Shown: positions 33,970 to 42,677 of the stretch, piece after piece
Layout of the letters: every line of letters begins with the position of its first letter
Numbering within the stretch: the stretch's first letter is position 1
Assembly: GCA_046598395.1 (NCBI GenBank)
Contig: JBKJIQ010000036.1
Coordinates: forward strand, 1 to 64,000
Source of the DNA: JAENVU01 sp046598395
GTDB lineage: Bacteria > Actinomycetota > Acidimicrobiia > IMCC26256 > JAENVU01
Reading direction: 5' to 3'
Length of the DNA: 64,000 nt
Position numbers and translations under genes: made by a program
The notes under the pieces: model-generated
Databases searched by the model: none
Seen by the model: only the letters and a program-made list of their open reading frames with translations
What the model was told of the DNA's origin: nothing

Positions 33970-34038
33970 GAGTGGAGTGCTCCTTGATTCAGCAACGACA
34001 ACGGGAACGACAACCGAAACAGAGTGAACGAACGTGAA

Positions 34039-35238
34039 CTAGGCGAGGAAATCGGCGATGCGACTGACACCGAGTTCGAGGTCATCGTCACCGAGGGCAA
34101 ATGACAACCGCGCGTATCCGGGTGCACCGAAGGCTTCGCCCGGAACGATCGCGACCTTGGCCACCTCGAGCAGGACGTCGGCCAGTTCTATGGTGGTCGT
34201 GACCGTACGACCCGCGAACTCGCGACCGAGCAGCGCTTCGAAACTCGGGAAGCAATAGAAGGCACCTTGTGGTTCAAGGCACTCCACGCCGGGGATTGCA
34301 CTCAACATCGCGTGCATGGTCTTGCCCCGCCGCTCGAACGCGGCGCGCATCTCGCCGACCGCTTCGAGGTCACCCGAGACCGCGGCGAGCGCGGCGCGCT
34401 GGGCGACGTTGCCCACATTGGATGTGGAATGCGACTGCAGGTTGGTGGCCGCGGTGATGACGTCTTCGGGGCCGATCATCCAACCGACGCGCCAACCGGT
34501 CATCGCGTAGGTCTTCGCGACCCCGTTGACCACCACGCATCGATCCGCCAGCGCGGGTACCAGCGCCGGCATCGACGAGAAGACGTGATCACCAAAGGTG
34601 AGGTGCTCATAGATCTCGTCGGTCACGACCCATATGCCGTGCTCTACGGCCCACTTTCCAATCGCTTCCACCTCGTGCTCGGGATAGACCGCACCGGTGG
34701 GGTTCGACGGCGACACGAAGAGCAGCGCCTTCGTGTTCGGAGTCCGCGCCGCCTCGAGCTGATCCACGGTGACGCGGAAACCGGCGGCGGCCGTGGTGGA
34801 TAGCACCACTTCTTGGCCGCCCGCCAAGGCAATCGCCTCGGGGTAGGTGGTCCAATAGGGCGCGGGCAAGAGCACTTCGTCGCCAGGGTCCAGCAGCGTT
34901 TGGAACGTGTTGTAGACGGCGTGCTTGCCGCCGTTGGTCACCAAGACCTGGCCGGGGATGCAGCCGTACCCGGAGTCCCGCGCCGTCTTATCGGCGATGG
35001 CGCGGCGCAGGTCCGGGAGCCCTGCGGTGGGTGAATACCGGTGGTTTGTAGGGTCATAACACGCAGCCGCGGCTGCTTCCACGATGTGAGCAGGCGTAGG
35101 AAAGTCGGGCTCTCCCGCACCAAAGCCCACCACCGGCTCGCCGGCAGCCTTGAGTGCCTTCGCCTTGGCATCGACCGCGAGAGTGGCCGACTCGGCAATG
35201 GACGCGATGCGACGAGAAACTCGGGAATCGTGGGTCAC
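34039..35238 (-). CDS. Pyridoxal phosphate aminotransferase (aspartate aminotransferase type)
   Basis: Class I PLP aminotransferase, 399 residues from the GTG at 35238 (VTHDSRVSRRIASIAESATLAVDAKAKAL, the usual I-gamma opening). Key segments are GAGEPDFPTPAHIVEAA, VTNGGKHAVYNTFQTLLDPGDEVLLPAPYWTTYP, FVSPSNPTGAVY, and VNGVAKTYAMTGWRVGWMIGP with the PLP lysine. The longer frame upstream is rejected because it overlaps the promoter region of the divergent dacA-like gene. The likely reaction is aspartate/2-oxoglutarate or prephenate transamination. Confidence 0.92.
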   Translation of the reverse strand: MTHDSRVSRRIASIAESATLAVDAKAKALKAAGEPVVGFGAGEPDFPTPAHIVEAAAAACYDPTNHRYSPTAGLPDLRRAIADKTARDSGYGCIPGQVLVTNGGKHAVYNTFQTLLDPGDEVLLPAPYWTTYPEAIALAGGQEVVLSTTAAAGFRVTVDQLEAARTPNTKALLFVSPSNPTGAVYPEHEVEAIGKWAVEHGIWVVTDEIYEHLTFGDHVFSSMPALVPALADRCVVVNGVAKTYAMTGWRVGWMIGPEDVITAATNLQSHSTSNVGNVAQRAALAAVSGDLEAVGEMRAAFERRGKTMHAMLSAIPGVECLEPQGAFYCFPSFEALLGREFAGRTVTTTIELADVLLEVAKVAIVPGEAFGAPGYARLSFALGDDDLELGVSRIADFLA

Positions 35239-35331
35239 CCCGCCATGGTGGCACGCGAGGCGGCCGCCGGGCCCACCGATTGGCTCGGCCGGCCCCTCAG
35301 ACGGGCGTTCCACCACTAGCCTGGGCCGGGC

Positions 35332-36804
35332 ATGACGCCATCCCGCCATGCCCGGTGCCGCCTGCTCGCACTACTCCCGGCGCTCCTGGCCTTCACGTTG
35401 GTCCCCACCGTCTCGCTGCTCTCGGCGAACCCGGCTGGGGCGGCTGGTCCTCCCTCCACCCAGGCTCCGCAGTCCTACGTACTCGTTGATGCCGACTCCG
35501 GTGCGATCCTCATGGCCAGCAACGAGCATCAACCGCACCTCACCGCGTCCACCATCAAGCCGCTGACCGCCCTGGTCACGCTCGAACATCTCCCCTTGAA
35601 CTCGTTCATCCACGTGAGCCGGCTCGCCGCGAGCCAGCCGGCCGCGAAGATCGACATGTTGGAGGGCAGCGCGTGGCCGCTCCAACAGGCGATCGACTCG
35701 CTCATGATCGTCTCCGCGAATGACGCGGCGTACGCACTGGCGGAGAACACCGGTGGTGACCTCGCTGGTTTCGAGAAAATGGCGATGGCCACGGGCGCGC
35801 GACTCGGGCTCCGAGACACCTCGTTTCACGACCCGGCCGGGCTCGACGGCCCGCAAGGCTTTGGCGGAGGAACCACCTCAAGTGCCTATGACCTGGCCAT
35901 CGTCGCCCGCAACGCGTTGAGCGTGCCGGCAATCGCGGAGCCGGCCACGCGCATCACCGAGGAGTTCACGGACCCCTCGGGTGTGGGCCGGAGACTCGTC
36001 AATCACAACCGAGGGTTTCTCAACGGCTATCCCGGTGCCATCGGGCTCAAGACCGGCTTCACGAAGGCGGCGAGCCGAACGCTCATCACCGCAGCGCGCC
36101 GCGAGGGGCACACGATGATCGCGGTCGTCATGGGGACCTGGGACGACACCGGGTGGGCGTCGTACCTCCTCGACCAAGGCTTTGCCGGTATCACGCCGGC
36201 CGGGGGGAGCGCCACGCTTCCGCCGGTACGCGTCGCCACCGTCGACGGTCGTGCCGCCACCTTCGCCGCGCTTCCCCGCGCGTTCGGCGGCGGTCCGGTG
36301 GCCACGCGAGTCACGGATCCGAAGGTCGTCGCGCCCAAGACACCCAAGGCCTCGACCCCACCCGCTTCCAAGGCTGGGACCGCGAAGCTCGAACCAACGG
36401 CGACACGAGCGGCAGCAGGCGCGGCGGCGCTGACGGCGGCACCGATACAGGCCACGACACCAAGTCCGAATCCGACGCCGGCAGAGTCTGGTTTCTTCTC
36501 ATCGGTCCCCGGCACCGTCGGGATCGTGGTCTTCGGCCTGCTCGTGGTGCTGGTGCTGCTGCGACGACGAGCGGTCAAGCGTCAGCGGACACGGAGGATC
36601 GAACGGGTGCGTGCTCATGCCGAGGCCCGTCGGCGCGGCATGATCGACGTCGTCACCAAAGACGACGGTGAGGTGCGGGCGGTACCCGCCAAGACGTCGC
36701 ATCACGTGGCCGCGGCCGGGAAGCGACATCTCCCCGACCGACGGGTCGTACGTGCCGCGCGCCCTCGCGACCGCAACGCAGTGCCGCGCGACCGACCCCG
36801 CTGA
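35332..36804 (+). CDS. dacA: D-alanyl-D-alanine carboxypeptidase (serine type)
   Basis: Penicillin-binding protein trimming peptidoglycan stem peptides, 490 residues. A signal peptide (CRLLALLPALLAFTLVPTVSLLSANPAGAAG) precedes the S11 peptidase domain with TASTIKP (SxxK, Ser near residue 73), VSANDAAYALAENTGG (SxN) and GLKTGFTKAA (KTG). An Ala/Thr/Pro-rich linker leads to a C-terminal membrane span (VPGTVGIVVFGLLVVLVLL) and a 90-residue Arg-rich cytoplasmic tail. The tail is unusual in length and charge. Confidence 0.94.
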   Translation: MTPSRHARCRLLALLPALLAFTLVPTVSLLSANPAGAAGPPSTQAPQSYVLVDADSGAILMASNEHQPHLTASTIKPLTALVTLEHLPLNSFIHVSRLAASQPAAKIDMLEGSAWPLQQAIDSLMIVSANDAAYALAENTGGDLAGFEKMAMATGARLGLRDTSFHDPAGLDGPQGFGGGTTSSAYDLAIVARNALSVPAIAEPATRITEEFTDPSGVGRRLVNHNRGFLNGYPGAIGLKTGFTKAASRTLITAARREGHTMIAVVMGTWDDTGWASYLLDQGFAGITPAGGSATLPPVRVATVDGRAATFAALPRAFGGGPVATRVTDPKVVAPKTPKASTPPASKAGTAKLEPTATRAAAGAAALTAAPIQATTPSPNPTPAESGFFSSVPGTVGIVVFGLLVVLVLLRRRAVKRQRTRRIERVRAHAEARRRGMIDVVTKDDGEVRAVPAKTSHHVAAAGKRHLPDRRVVRAARPRDRNAVPRDRPR

Positions 36805-36850
36805 GCGGCACCACCCACCAAAGGTGAGGAAGAGGAAGCGCTGATGTCAC

Positions 36851-37657
36851 GTGTCTGATCCTGAGGTTCTCTACGACGTTGACGGACACATCGCCACGAT
36901 CACGCTGAACCGTCCGCACCGCCGGAATGCGATCTCGGTGCAGATGCTCCAGGAACTCGGTGCTGCGATCGAACGCGTGGAGCGCGACCGCGGTGTTCGC
37001 GTTGCGATCATCACCGGCGCGGGCGCGGGCTTCTGTTCCGGTCTGGACATCAAGGACGCCATGGCCGGGACCGGGATCGGCGGAGGTGGCAGTGCGAACC
37101 CGGGGGGCGGAGCGGAGCTCAGCCGCACCAGTGACCTTCCCACGGTCACGCTCCAGGAGATGGACAAGCCCATCATCGCTGCCCTCAACGGCGCAGCTGC
37201 GGGCTACGGCTTCGATCTCGCGCTCGGTTGTGATCTGCGCCTCGCGGCGGAGTCGGCCCGCATCCTTCCAGGATTCGCGAAGCGCGGGATCGTGCCCGAG
37301 AGTGGTGGCACCTGGTATCTGCCGCGCCTCGTCGGTTGGGCCAAGGCCGCGGAGATCGCGTACCTCGGACGAGACCTCACCGCGTCCGAAGCCAAAGAAC
37401 TCGGCATTGTGAACGAGGTCGTTCCTGACGAGAGCCTCATGGACGTCACGCACGATTGGGCCGGAGAGATCGCGGCCAATGCTCCACTCGCGATCCAAGC
37501 GATCAAGAAACTGTTCCGAGCTGGAATGAGCGAGGATTTCCGCAGCCACTCCGAGCACGTGCTGCTCCAACTCGTTGCCCTGATGCGAACCCAGGACTTC
37601 CAGGAAGGCCTATTGAGCTTCATGGAGCGCCGTGCGCCCACGTTCGAGGGTCGCTGA
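36851..37657 (+). CDS. Enoyl-CoA hydratase/isomerase family protein
   Basis: Crotonase-fold enzyme of 268 residues: ITLNRPHRRNAISVQMLQELGAAIERVE, then the oxyanion-hole segments GAGAGFCSGLDIKDAM and ALNGAAAGYGFDLALGCDLRLAAESARI. GIVPESGGTWYLPRLVGWAKAAEIAYLGRDLTASEA carries the glutamate position of hydratases. The exact acyl-CoA substrate is unknown. The start is GTG 36851. A better-placed ATG at 36844 reads only four codons (MSRV stop) and cannot serve. It lies 46 bp after dacA. Confidence 0.92.
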   Translation: MSDPEVLYDVDGHIATITLNRPHRRNAISVQMLQELGAAIERVERDRGVRVAIITGAGAGFCSGLDIKDAMAGTGIGGGGSANPGGGAELSRTSDLPTVTLQEMDKPIIAALNGAAAGYGFDLALGCDLRLAAESARILPGFAKRGIVPESGGTWYLPRLVGWAKAAEIAYLGRDLTASEAKELGIVNEVVPDESLMDVTHDWAGEIAANAPLAIQAIKKLFRAGMSEDFRSHSEHVLLQLVALMRTQDFQEGLLSFMERRAPTFEGR

Positions 37658-37686
37658 ACCCCCAACTGCTCAGAACTCCCAGCTGA

Positions 37687-38859
37687 TCAGACCGCGGGTT
37701 CGTCGACCTTGGAGTTCCAGTTGCGGAGGTCGGCGAGGCGTGGATCGTTGGAGAACACCTCGACGATGGGGCGTTCCAACTGCAGCCGACGCTGAATGAT
37801 GCGAACCTCGTTCTCCTCGTTCCACATCGTGAGCATCACCGCAACGCCCACTTCGCCGGCTCGAGCCGTGCGCCCGGAACGATGGATATACGCCTTGTGA
37901 TCCTCGGGCGGGTCGTAGTGGATCACGACGTCGACACCATCCACGTGGATTCCGCGTGCGGCAACATCGGTGGCGACCAACACCGGAAGCTCGCCGCTCG
38001 AGAAGTCGGCCAGCGCCCGCTCCCGCGCCGCTTGACGCAAGTCGCCGTGGATCGCACCTGCCTTGATGCGTTCGCGCATGAGCTGCTCGACCACCCGATC
38101 CGCGCCGCGCTTCGTGCGACAGAACACGAGTGTGCGTTCAACCCCACGCGAGATCGCCGCAACCACCTTGATCTTGTCCATCTGGTGGATCAAGAAGAAG
38201 TGGTGGTGCATCTCATCCACGGTCTCGTCCTCAGACTCGACCTCGTGCGATACCGGGTCTTTGAGATACCGCGCGACCAGCCGGTCGATCCCACGGTCGA
38301 GCGTGGCGGAGAACAGCATGGTCTGGTGGACGCCTTCGACGCGGTGCAGAATCTTTTGCACCTGGGGCAAGAAGCCCATATCCGCCATGCGGTCGGCTTC
38401 GTCCAGCACCAACATCTGCACCGCGGCGAATGAGATCTCGTTGCGCTCCATGAGGTCGATCAAGCGACCCGGCGTTCCGATCAGCACGTCGACACCCTTG
38501 CGGAGCGCCTCGATCTGGGGATCCATCCCCACACCGCCGTAGAACGCCTTGACCGAGAGGCCTCGCGCTTTGCCGAGCGGTGCGAGGACCTCCTTCACCT
38601 GGTTCGCCAACTCACGCGTGGGCACCAGCACGAGACCGTGCGGGCGGCGCGGCTCGGCGCGCTCGATCCGATCGAGCAGGGGAAGACCGAAGGCAAGCGT
38701 CTTGCCCGAGCCGGTCTTGGCCTTGCCGAGTACATCACGGCCCGCAAGGGCATCCGCAATGGTCAGCGCCTGAATGGCGAATGGTTCGTGAATGCCCTGG
38801 GCCGCCAGCGCGTCGGCGAGGGGGGCCGAGACGCCGAGATCGGCGAACGTTTGACTCAT
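37687..38859 (-). CDS. DEAD-box ATP-dependent RNA helicase
   Basis: RNA helicase of 390 residues, near the minimal two-domain core. Motifs in order: Q motif (FAIQALTIADAL), I (GKAKTGSGKT), Ia (VPTRELANQV), Ib (GTPGRL), II (VLDEADRM), III (FSATLD), IV (LVFCRTKRGADRV), V (ATDVAARGIHVDGVDVVIHYDPP) and VI (HRSGRTARAG). There is no long C-terminal tail, unlike RhlE/DeaD types. The start is ATG 38859, one codon inside a TTG, with a GGAAAG site. It converges with the enoyl-CoA hydratase. Confidence 0.95.
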   Translation of the reverse strand: MSQTFADLGVSAPLADALAAQGIHEPFAIQALTIADALAGRDVLGKAKTGSGKTLAFGLPLLDRIERAEPRRPHGLVLVPTRELANQVKEVLAPLGKARGLSVKAFYGGVGMDPQIEALRKGVDVLIGTPGRLIDLMERNEISFAAVQMLVLDEADRMADMGFLPQVQKILHRVEGVHQTMLFSATLDRGIDRLVARYLKDPVSHEVESEDETVDEMHHHFFLIHQMDKIKVVAAISRGVERTLVFCRTKRGADRVVEQLMRERIKAGAIHGDLRQAARERALADFSSGELPVLVATDVAARGIHVDGVDVVIHYDPPEDHKAYIHRSGRTARAGEVGVAVMLTMWNEENEVRIIQRRLQLERPIVEVFSNDPRLADLRNWNSKVDEPAV

Positions 38860-38976
38860 CAAGATCTTTCCAGGAAAGGGGGTTCGCCACTCTACGCCGT
38901 CGACTACCGATCCGTTGTCTCAGGCGGATCTCAGCGCCGGCGCCCCAATCGCGCGACCGCGTGGCACCATCACGGT

Positions 38977-39675
38977 ATGCGGGTATTGGTCGTAGAAGAT
39001 GAGGTCAGCATCGCCGAGGCACTCGCCACGGGACTTCAGGCGGAGGGGTTCGACGTCGACGTCGTCCACGACGGAAACGACGGCCTGTGGCGGGCTCGAG
39101 AAACGGCCTACGCCGCCATCGTGCTCGACATCCTCCTCCCCGGCCTCAACGGGTACCGGGTGTGCAGGCAACTGCGGGCCGAGGGCAACTGGACGCCGAT
39201 CCTGATGCTCACCGCCAAAGATGGCGAACTCGACGAAGCGGAGGCGCTCGACACCGGTGCCGACGATTTTCTCAGCAAACCCTTCTCGTTTGTGGTGCTC
39301 GTCGCCCGCCTCCGTGCGCTCCTGCGACGCGGCGCGATACCTCGACCCAACGTGCTGACGGTCGGAACCCTCACACTCGACCCGGCGTCGCGTCAGTGCG
39401 CACGTTCGGACACGCCGGTCGAACTCACTGCTCGCGAGTACTCACTCCTCGAACTCTTGATGCGCCGGTCCGACGCGATCGCCTCGAAGTCGGTGCTCAT
39501 CGACGAAGTGTGGGGGCCCGATTTCCGCGGCGACCCGAACATCGTCGAGGTCTACATCGGCTACCTCCGCAAGAAGATCGACGCCCCGTTCGGCGTCCAC
39601 ACGATTCTCACCGTGCGGGGCGCGGGCTATCGCCTGATCGCCGACTCAGGGCAAAGCGATGCGGCCGACGCGTAG
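38977..39675 (+). CDS. OmpR/PhoB-type response regulator
   Basis: Two-component regulator of 232 residues. The receiver domain has VVEDE at residues 5-9, the phospho-acceptor D51 in VLDILLPGLNGYRV, and the conserved Lys in LSKPFSF. The winged-helix domain shows ELTAREYSLLELLMRRSDAIASKSVLIDEVWG, then VEVYIGYLRKKIDAPFGVHTILTVRGAGYRLI. The start is ATG 38977. The 3' end overlaps the histidine kinase gene by 17 bp, so the two are a cognate pair. Confidence 0.96.
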   Translation: MRVLVVEDEVSIAEALATGLQAEGFDVDVVHDGNDGLWRARETAYAAIVLDILLPGLNGYRVCRQLRAEGNWTPILMLTAKDGELDEAEALDTGADDFLSKPFSFVVLVARLRALLRRGAIPRPNVLTVGTLTLDPASRQCARSDTPVELTAREYSLLELLMRRSDAIASKSVLIDEVWGPDFRGDPNIVEVYIGYLRKKIDAPFGVHTILTVRGAGYRLIADSGQSDAADA

Positions 39676-41059
39676 TACTGGATGGGGCACCGTTCGGCTG
39701 CGGATGACGCTCGCCGCCATGCTCGTCGTGACCATCGCCATGGCCGCCGCGTCATGGCTGCTCGTGGCCACGGTCCGCAGCTCGCTTCAGAATGATCTGC
39801 GGACCGACGGCGCACTCGCACTCGCGGACGCGCGTGCGTACCTCCAAGCCGGTTATCCGGCCGATCGCCTCCCGCCGCCCCGTGAAGCCGGATTCGACAT
39901 CGTGCTCGTCGACGATCACGGCCAAATCCTCGGCGGGTCACCTGGGTACGCCATCGGAAACTGGTCGGACTTCGTCGGGGCCTTCGAAGGCGGCTACCAC
40001 GACGTCGTGGGATCGAAGGGCGAACCCTTCCCCGGGGTGAACCCCAATCAGCACCACGTCTGGTACGTGGGCAATCGGATTTTCGATTTCATGGCGATCC
40101 CGGTCCGAGACGGCACGCTCTACCTCGTGGCCGCCGGTCCCTTGGGCGCGGTCGAGAACTCGGTCAGGACCCTGGCCAACACCCTCTGGTGGACCGGGCC
40201 CGCGCTCGTGGTGCTGATCGGGCTCGTGGCTTGGGGAGTCACCGGTCGAGCGTTGCGACCCGTTGAGCTCATCCGCAGCGAGGTCACCGAAATCACGCAC
40301 TCACGGCTGGACCAACGCGTCTCGGAACCGCGGGCACAGGACGAAGTCGGCCGGCTGGCGCGCACGATGAACGAGATGCTCGATCGCCTTCAGAGTTCCT
40401 CGGCTCGCCAACGCCAGTTCGTGTCTGACGCCTCCCACGAGCTGCGATCCCCGGTGGCCGCGATTCGCGCCACTGGCGAAGTAGCCCTTGCTCACCCCGA
40501 TTCGGCCGACTGGCCAGTGGTCGTGCGCCGCATGCTCGCGGAAGACGACCGCATGGAGCAGATCGTCACCGACCTGCTCGACCTGGCGCGCGAAGGCGAG
40601 TCGGAACTCCCCACCACGCTCGTCGACCTCGACGACATCGCGCTGGAAGAGGCCACGCGCGCTCGTCGAGACGGTTGCACCGTCGTGACCGAAGGCGTCT
40701 CGGCGGGCCGAGTCCGCGGCAGTCGCGAGCTGCTCACCCGCGTGGTGCGGAATCTGCTCGACAACGCGGTCCGCCACGCCGATCACGCGGTCCGGATCTC
40801 TCTGGCCGCGGCGGACGACGTTCTGCTCACGGTCGAGGATGACGGACCCGGCATTCCGTTGGCCGACCGAGCCAAGGTGTTCGAACGGTTCGCCCGCCTC
40901 GACGAAGGGCGAGCACGCGATGCCGGCGGCCTCGGCCTCGGCCTGGCGATGGTGCGAACCATCACCGAGCGTCACGGCGGGAGCGTGGAGATCACCGACC
41001 CCACCGACTCCGCCTACCCCGGGGTCCGGATCATCGTCCGTCTCCCCACCGCCGGGTAG
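39659..41059 (+). CDS. Sensor histidine kinase
   Basis: Membrane-bound kinase of 466 residues, partner of the preceding regulator. TM1 is MTLAAMLVVTIAMAAASWLLVATV, then an extracytoplasmic sensor region (about residues 40-170), TM2 (LWWTGPALVVLIGLVAWGVTG), a HAMP linker and HisKA with FVSDASHELRSPVAAIRATGEV (phospho-His). The ATPase domain has LLDNAVRHA (N box), DDGPGIP and GGLGLGLAMV. No known ligand motif in the sensor domain, so the stimulus is unknown. Confidence 0.95.
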   Translation: MRPTRSTGWGTVRLRMTLAAMLVVTIAMAAASWLLVATVRSSLQNDLRTDGALALADARAYLQAGYPADRLPPPREAGFDIVLVDDHGQILGGSPGYAIGNWSDFVGAFEGGYHDVVGSKGEPFPGVNPNQHHVWYVGNRIFDFMAIPVRDGTLYLVAAGPLGAVENSVRTLANTLWWTGPALVVLIGLVAWGVTGRALRPVELIRSEVTEITHSRLDQRVSEPRAQDEVGRLARTMNEMLDRLQSSSARQRQFVSDASHELRSPVAAIRATGEVALAHPDSADWPVVVRRMLAEDDRMEQIVTDLLDLAREGESELPTTLVDLDDIALEEATRARRDGCTVVTEGVSAGRVRGSRELLTRVVRNLLDNAVRHADHAVRISLAAADDVLLTVEDDGPGIPLADRAKVFERFARLDEGRARDAGGLGLGLAMVRTITERHGGSVEITDPTDSAYPGVRIIVRLPTAG

Positions 41060-41068
41060 CCCCCGCCG

Positions 41069-41866
41069 CTACCAGGGCATCGCGACCCCGCCGTTGGGAC
41101 GCAGGATCTGGCCGGTGACGAACGACGCCCGATCGGAGACCAGGAACAGGATCGAATCCGCTACATCCTGGGCGGTCCCCACTCTGCGCACCGGCGCCAT
41201 CGCGCCGAACCGCTTCCGGTACTTGTCGAGCCGCTCCGGGTCCACGTTGCCATCGTCATCCACGAAGTTGTGGCGCGAGAAGTTGGTTTCGATGACCCCC
41301 GGCGCCAGTGCGTTCACCCGGATCCCCAGCGGTCCCGCCTCCCACGCGAGCGTCTTGGTGAGCATCGCGACCGCAGCCTTGGTCATGCCGTAACACGCGA
41401 GCGTGGGCGCGGGAGTGTCGATGGCTCCCGATGAGATGTTGATGATGTTGCCGGAACCCTGCTCACCCATCACGCGCAGCGCGGCCTGGCACCCGTAGAA
41501 AACGCTTTTGAGGTTGATCGCCAAGATCCGTTCGAACTCATCGTCGGTGCACTCGGCGACGAGTCGGTTGTGAGGGATCCCCGCGATATTGCCCACAATG
41601 TCGACCCGACCGTGTGTGGCCTTGGCGCCGTCGATGAGCGCGTCGACATCTGCGCGCTGGCTCACGTCGGCTCGGTGTCCGCTCGCCGTGCCACCGGCGG
41701 CCACGATCTCCGCGGCCGTGGCCGACACTGCATCGACGTCGATGTCGCCTCCCACCACGGTTGCACCGGCTTCGGCCAACGTGAGGGCGGTGGCCTTCCC
41801 GATACCGCTCCCGGCACCCGTGAGCACCGCCACTCGACCGCTCAGATCGAAACCACTGATAGTCAT
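41069..41866 (-). CDS. Short-chain dehydrogenase/reductase
   Basis: Classical SDR of 265 residues: cofactor motif VLTGAGSGIGKATALTLAEAG (TGxxxGIG), then GGDIDVD, whose acidic residue favours NAD(H). NIAGIPH is at the NAG position, ISSGAIDTPAPTLACYGMTKAAV carries the Ser-Tyr-Lys catalytic set, and APGVIETNF follows. The substrate is unknown. It converges with the sensor kinase gene, 9 bp apart, and is divergent from the EEP-domain gene. Confidence 0.93.
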   Translation of the reverse strand: MTISGFDLSGRVAVLTGAGSGIGKATALTLAEAGATVVGGDIDVDAVSATAAEIVAAGGTASGHRADVSQRADVDALIDGAKATHGRVDIVGNIAGIPHNRLVAECTDDEFERILAINLKSVFYGCQAALRVMGEQGSGNIINISSGAIDTPAPTLACYGMTKAAVAMLTKTLAWEAGPLGIRVNALAPGVIETNFSRHNFVDDDGNVDPERLDKYRKRFGAMAPVRRVGTAQDVADSILFLVSDRASFVTGQILRPNGGVAMPW

Positions 41867-41934
41867 GAGAACCTCCGAGACGTAGACGACGGGCCGGAGA
41901 CTACGAGGGCGGCCCGGTAACCTGCGACTTCCCC

Positions 41935-42645
41935 ATGCCTGCGCTCTCCGTTGCCTGTTTCAACCTCCATTGGGGCGTGGATATGCGCGGTCATCCGTTC
42001 GACGCCATGGCTGCCTGCCTCGAACTCGATGCCGACGTGCTCGTCCTTCCCGAAGCGTGGCGTCCTCACGGCAGCGCCGCGTTCATCGACGAACTCGCAT
42101 CACGCACGGGAGCAACGCTGCACGATGTGGTCGCAATGTCGGATGACCATCACGCCCGCCCCCGCCATCTCCGCGTCGCTGCTGGTCCGCCCGGCACCTG
42201 CGGGTTGGCGATGTTGTCGCGCCTTCCGGTGCGATCGTTTACGAATGTTCCTCTGCCGCGTACCGCCGGCGATGTGGTGGACCTTCGCCACGCAATCGTG
42301 GCCGAGATCGACGTGGGCGGTACCACGGTTGCAGTAGCGGGGCTCCATGCGTCTCACCGCCTGTGGGGTTCGCTTCCCCAACTCCGCGCCCTCGACGCTG
42401 CGCTGCAAGATCGCGCGTTGCCATCGGTGATTGCCGGCGACTGCAACATGTGGGGACCGCCGATTGCAACGGTGCTGCGCGACCGGCGGCGGGCCGTGCT
42501 CGGCCGCACCTGGCCCGCATGGCGACCACACAGTCAGATCGACCACATCTGGATCGATGACCATTTCGAGGTGATCGACGCCCGCGTGGGTCCGGCGGTG
42601 GGCTCGGACCACCGAGCGGTGCGCGCGACCCTGTCGCTACGGTAG
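41935..42645 (+). CDS. Endonuclease/exonuclease/phosphatase (EEP) domain protein
   Basis: A 236-residue metal-dependent phosphoesterase fold. Visible are VACFNLHWGVDMRG (metal-site Asn), DADVLVLPEAWRP (the catalytic Glu), VAGLHASHR, VIAGDCNMWGPP (the GD-N motif) and QIDHIWIDDHFEVIDARVGPAVGSDHRAVRATL (SDHR motif). Members cleave nucleic acids, phosphoinositides or other phosphodiesters, so the substrate is not assigned. No signal peptide. It lies upstream of mscR with a 32-bp gap. Confidence 0.88.
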   Translation: MPALSVACFNLHWGVDMRGHPFDAMAACLELDADVLVLPEAWRPHGSAAFIDELASRTGATLHDVVAMSDDHHARPRHLRVAAGPPGTCGLAMLSRLPVRSFTNVPLPRTAGDVVDLRHAIVAEIDVGGTTVAVAGLHASHRLWGSLPQLRALDAALQDRALPSVIAGDCNMWGPPIATVLRDRRRAVLGRTWPAWRPHSQIDHIWIDDHFEVIDARVGPAVGSDHRAVRATLSLR

Positions 42646-42677
42646 AACCGAATCTTCGATCGAGGAGCGTGCGCGAA

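Noticed and set aside
33970..34038. Riboswitch or attenuator in the aspartate aminotransferase-serA spacer
   Set aside because: Only short AACGACAAC-type direct repeats are seen, with no stable stem or terminator.
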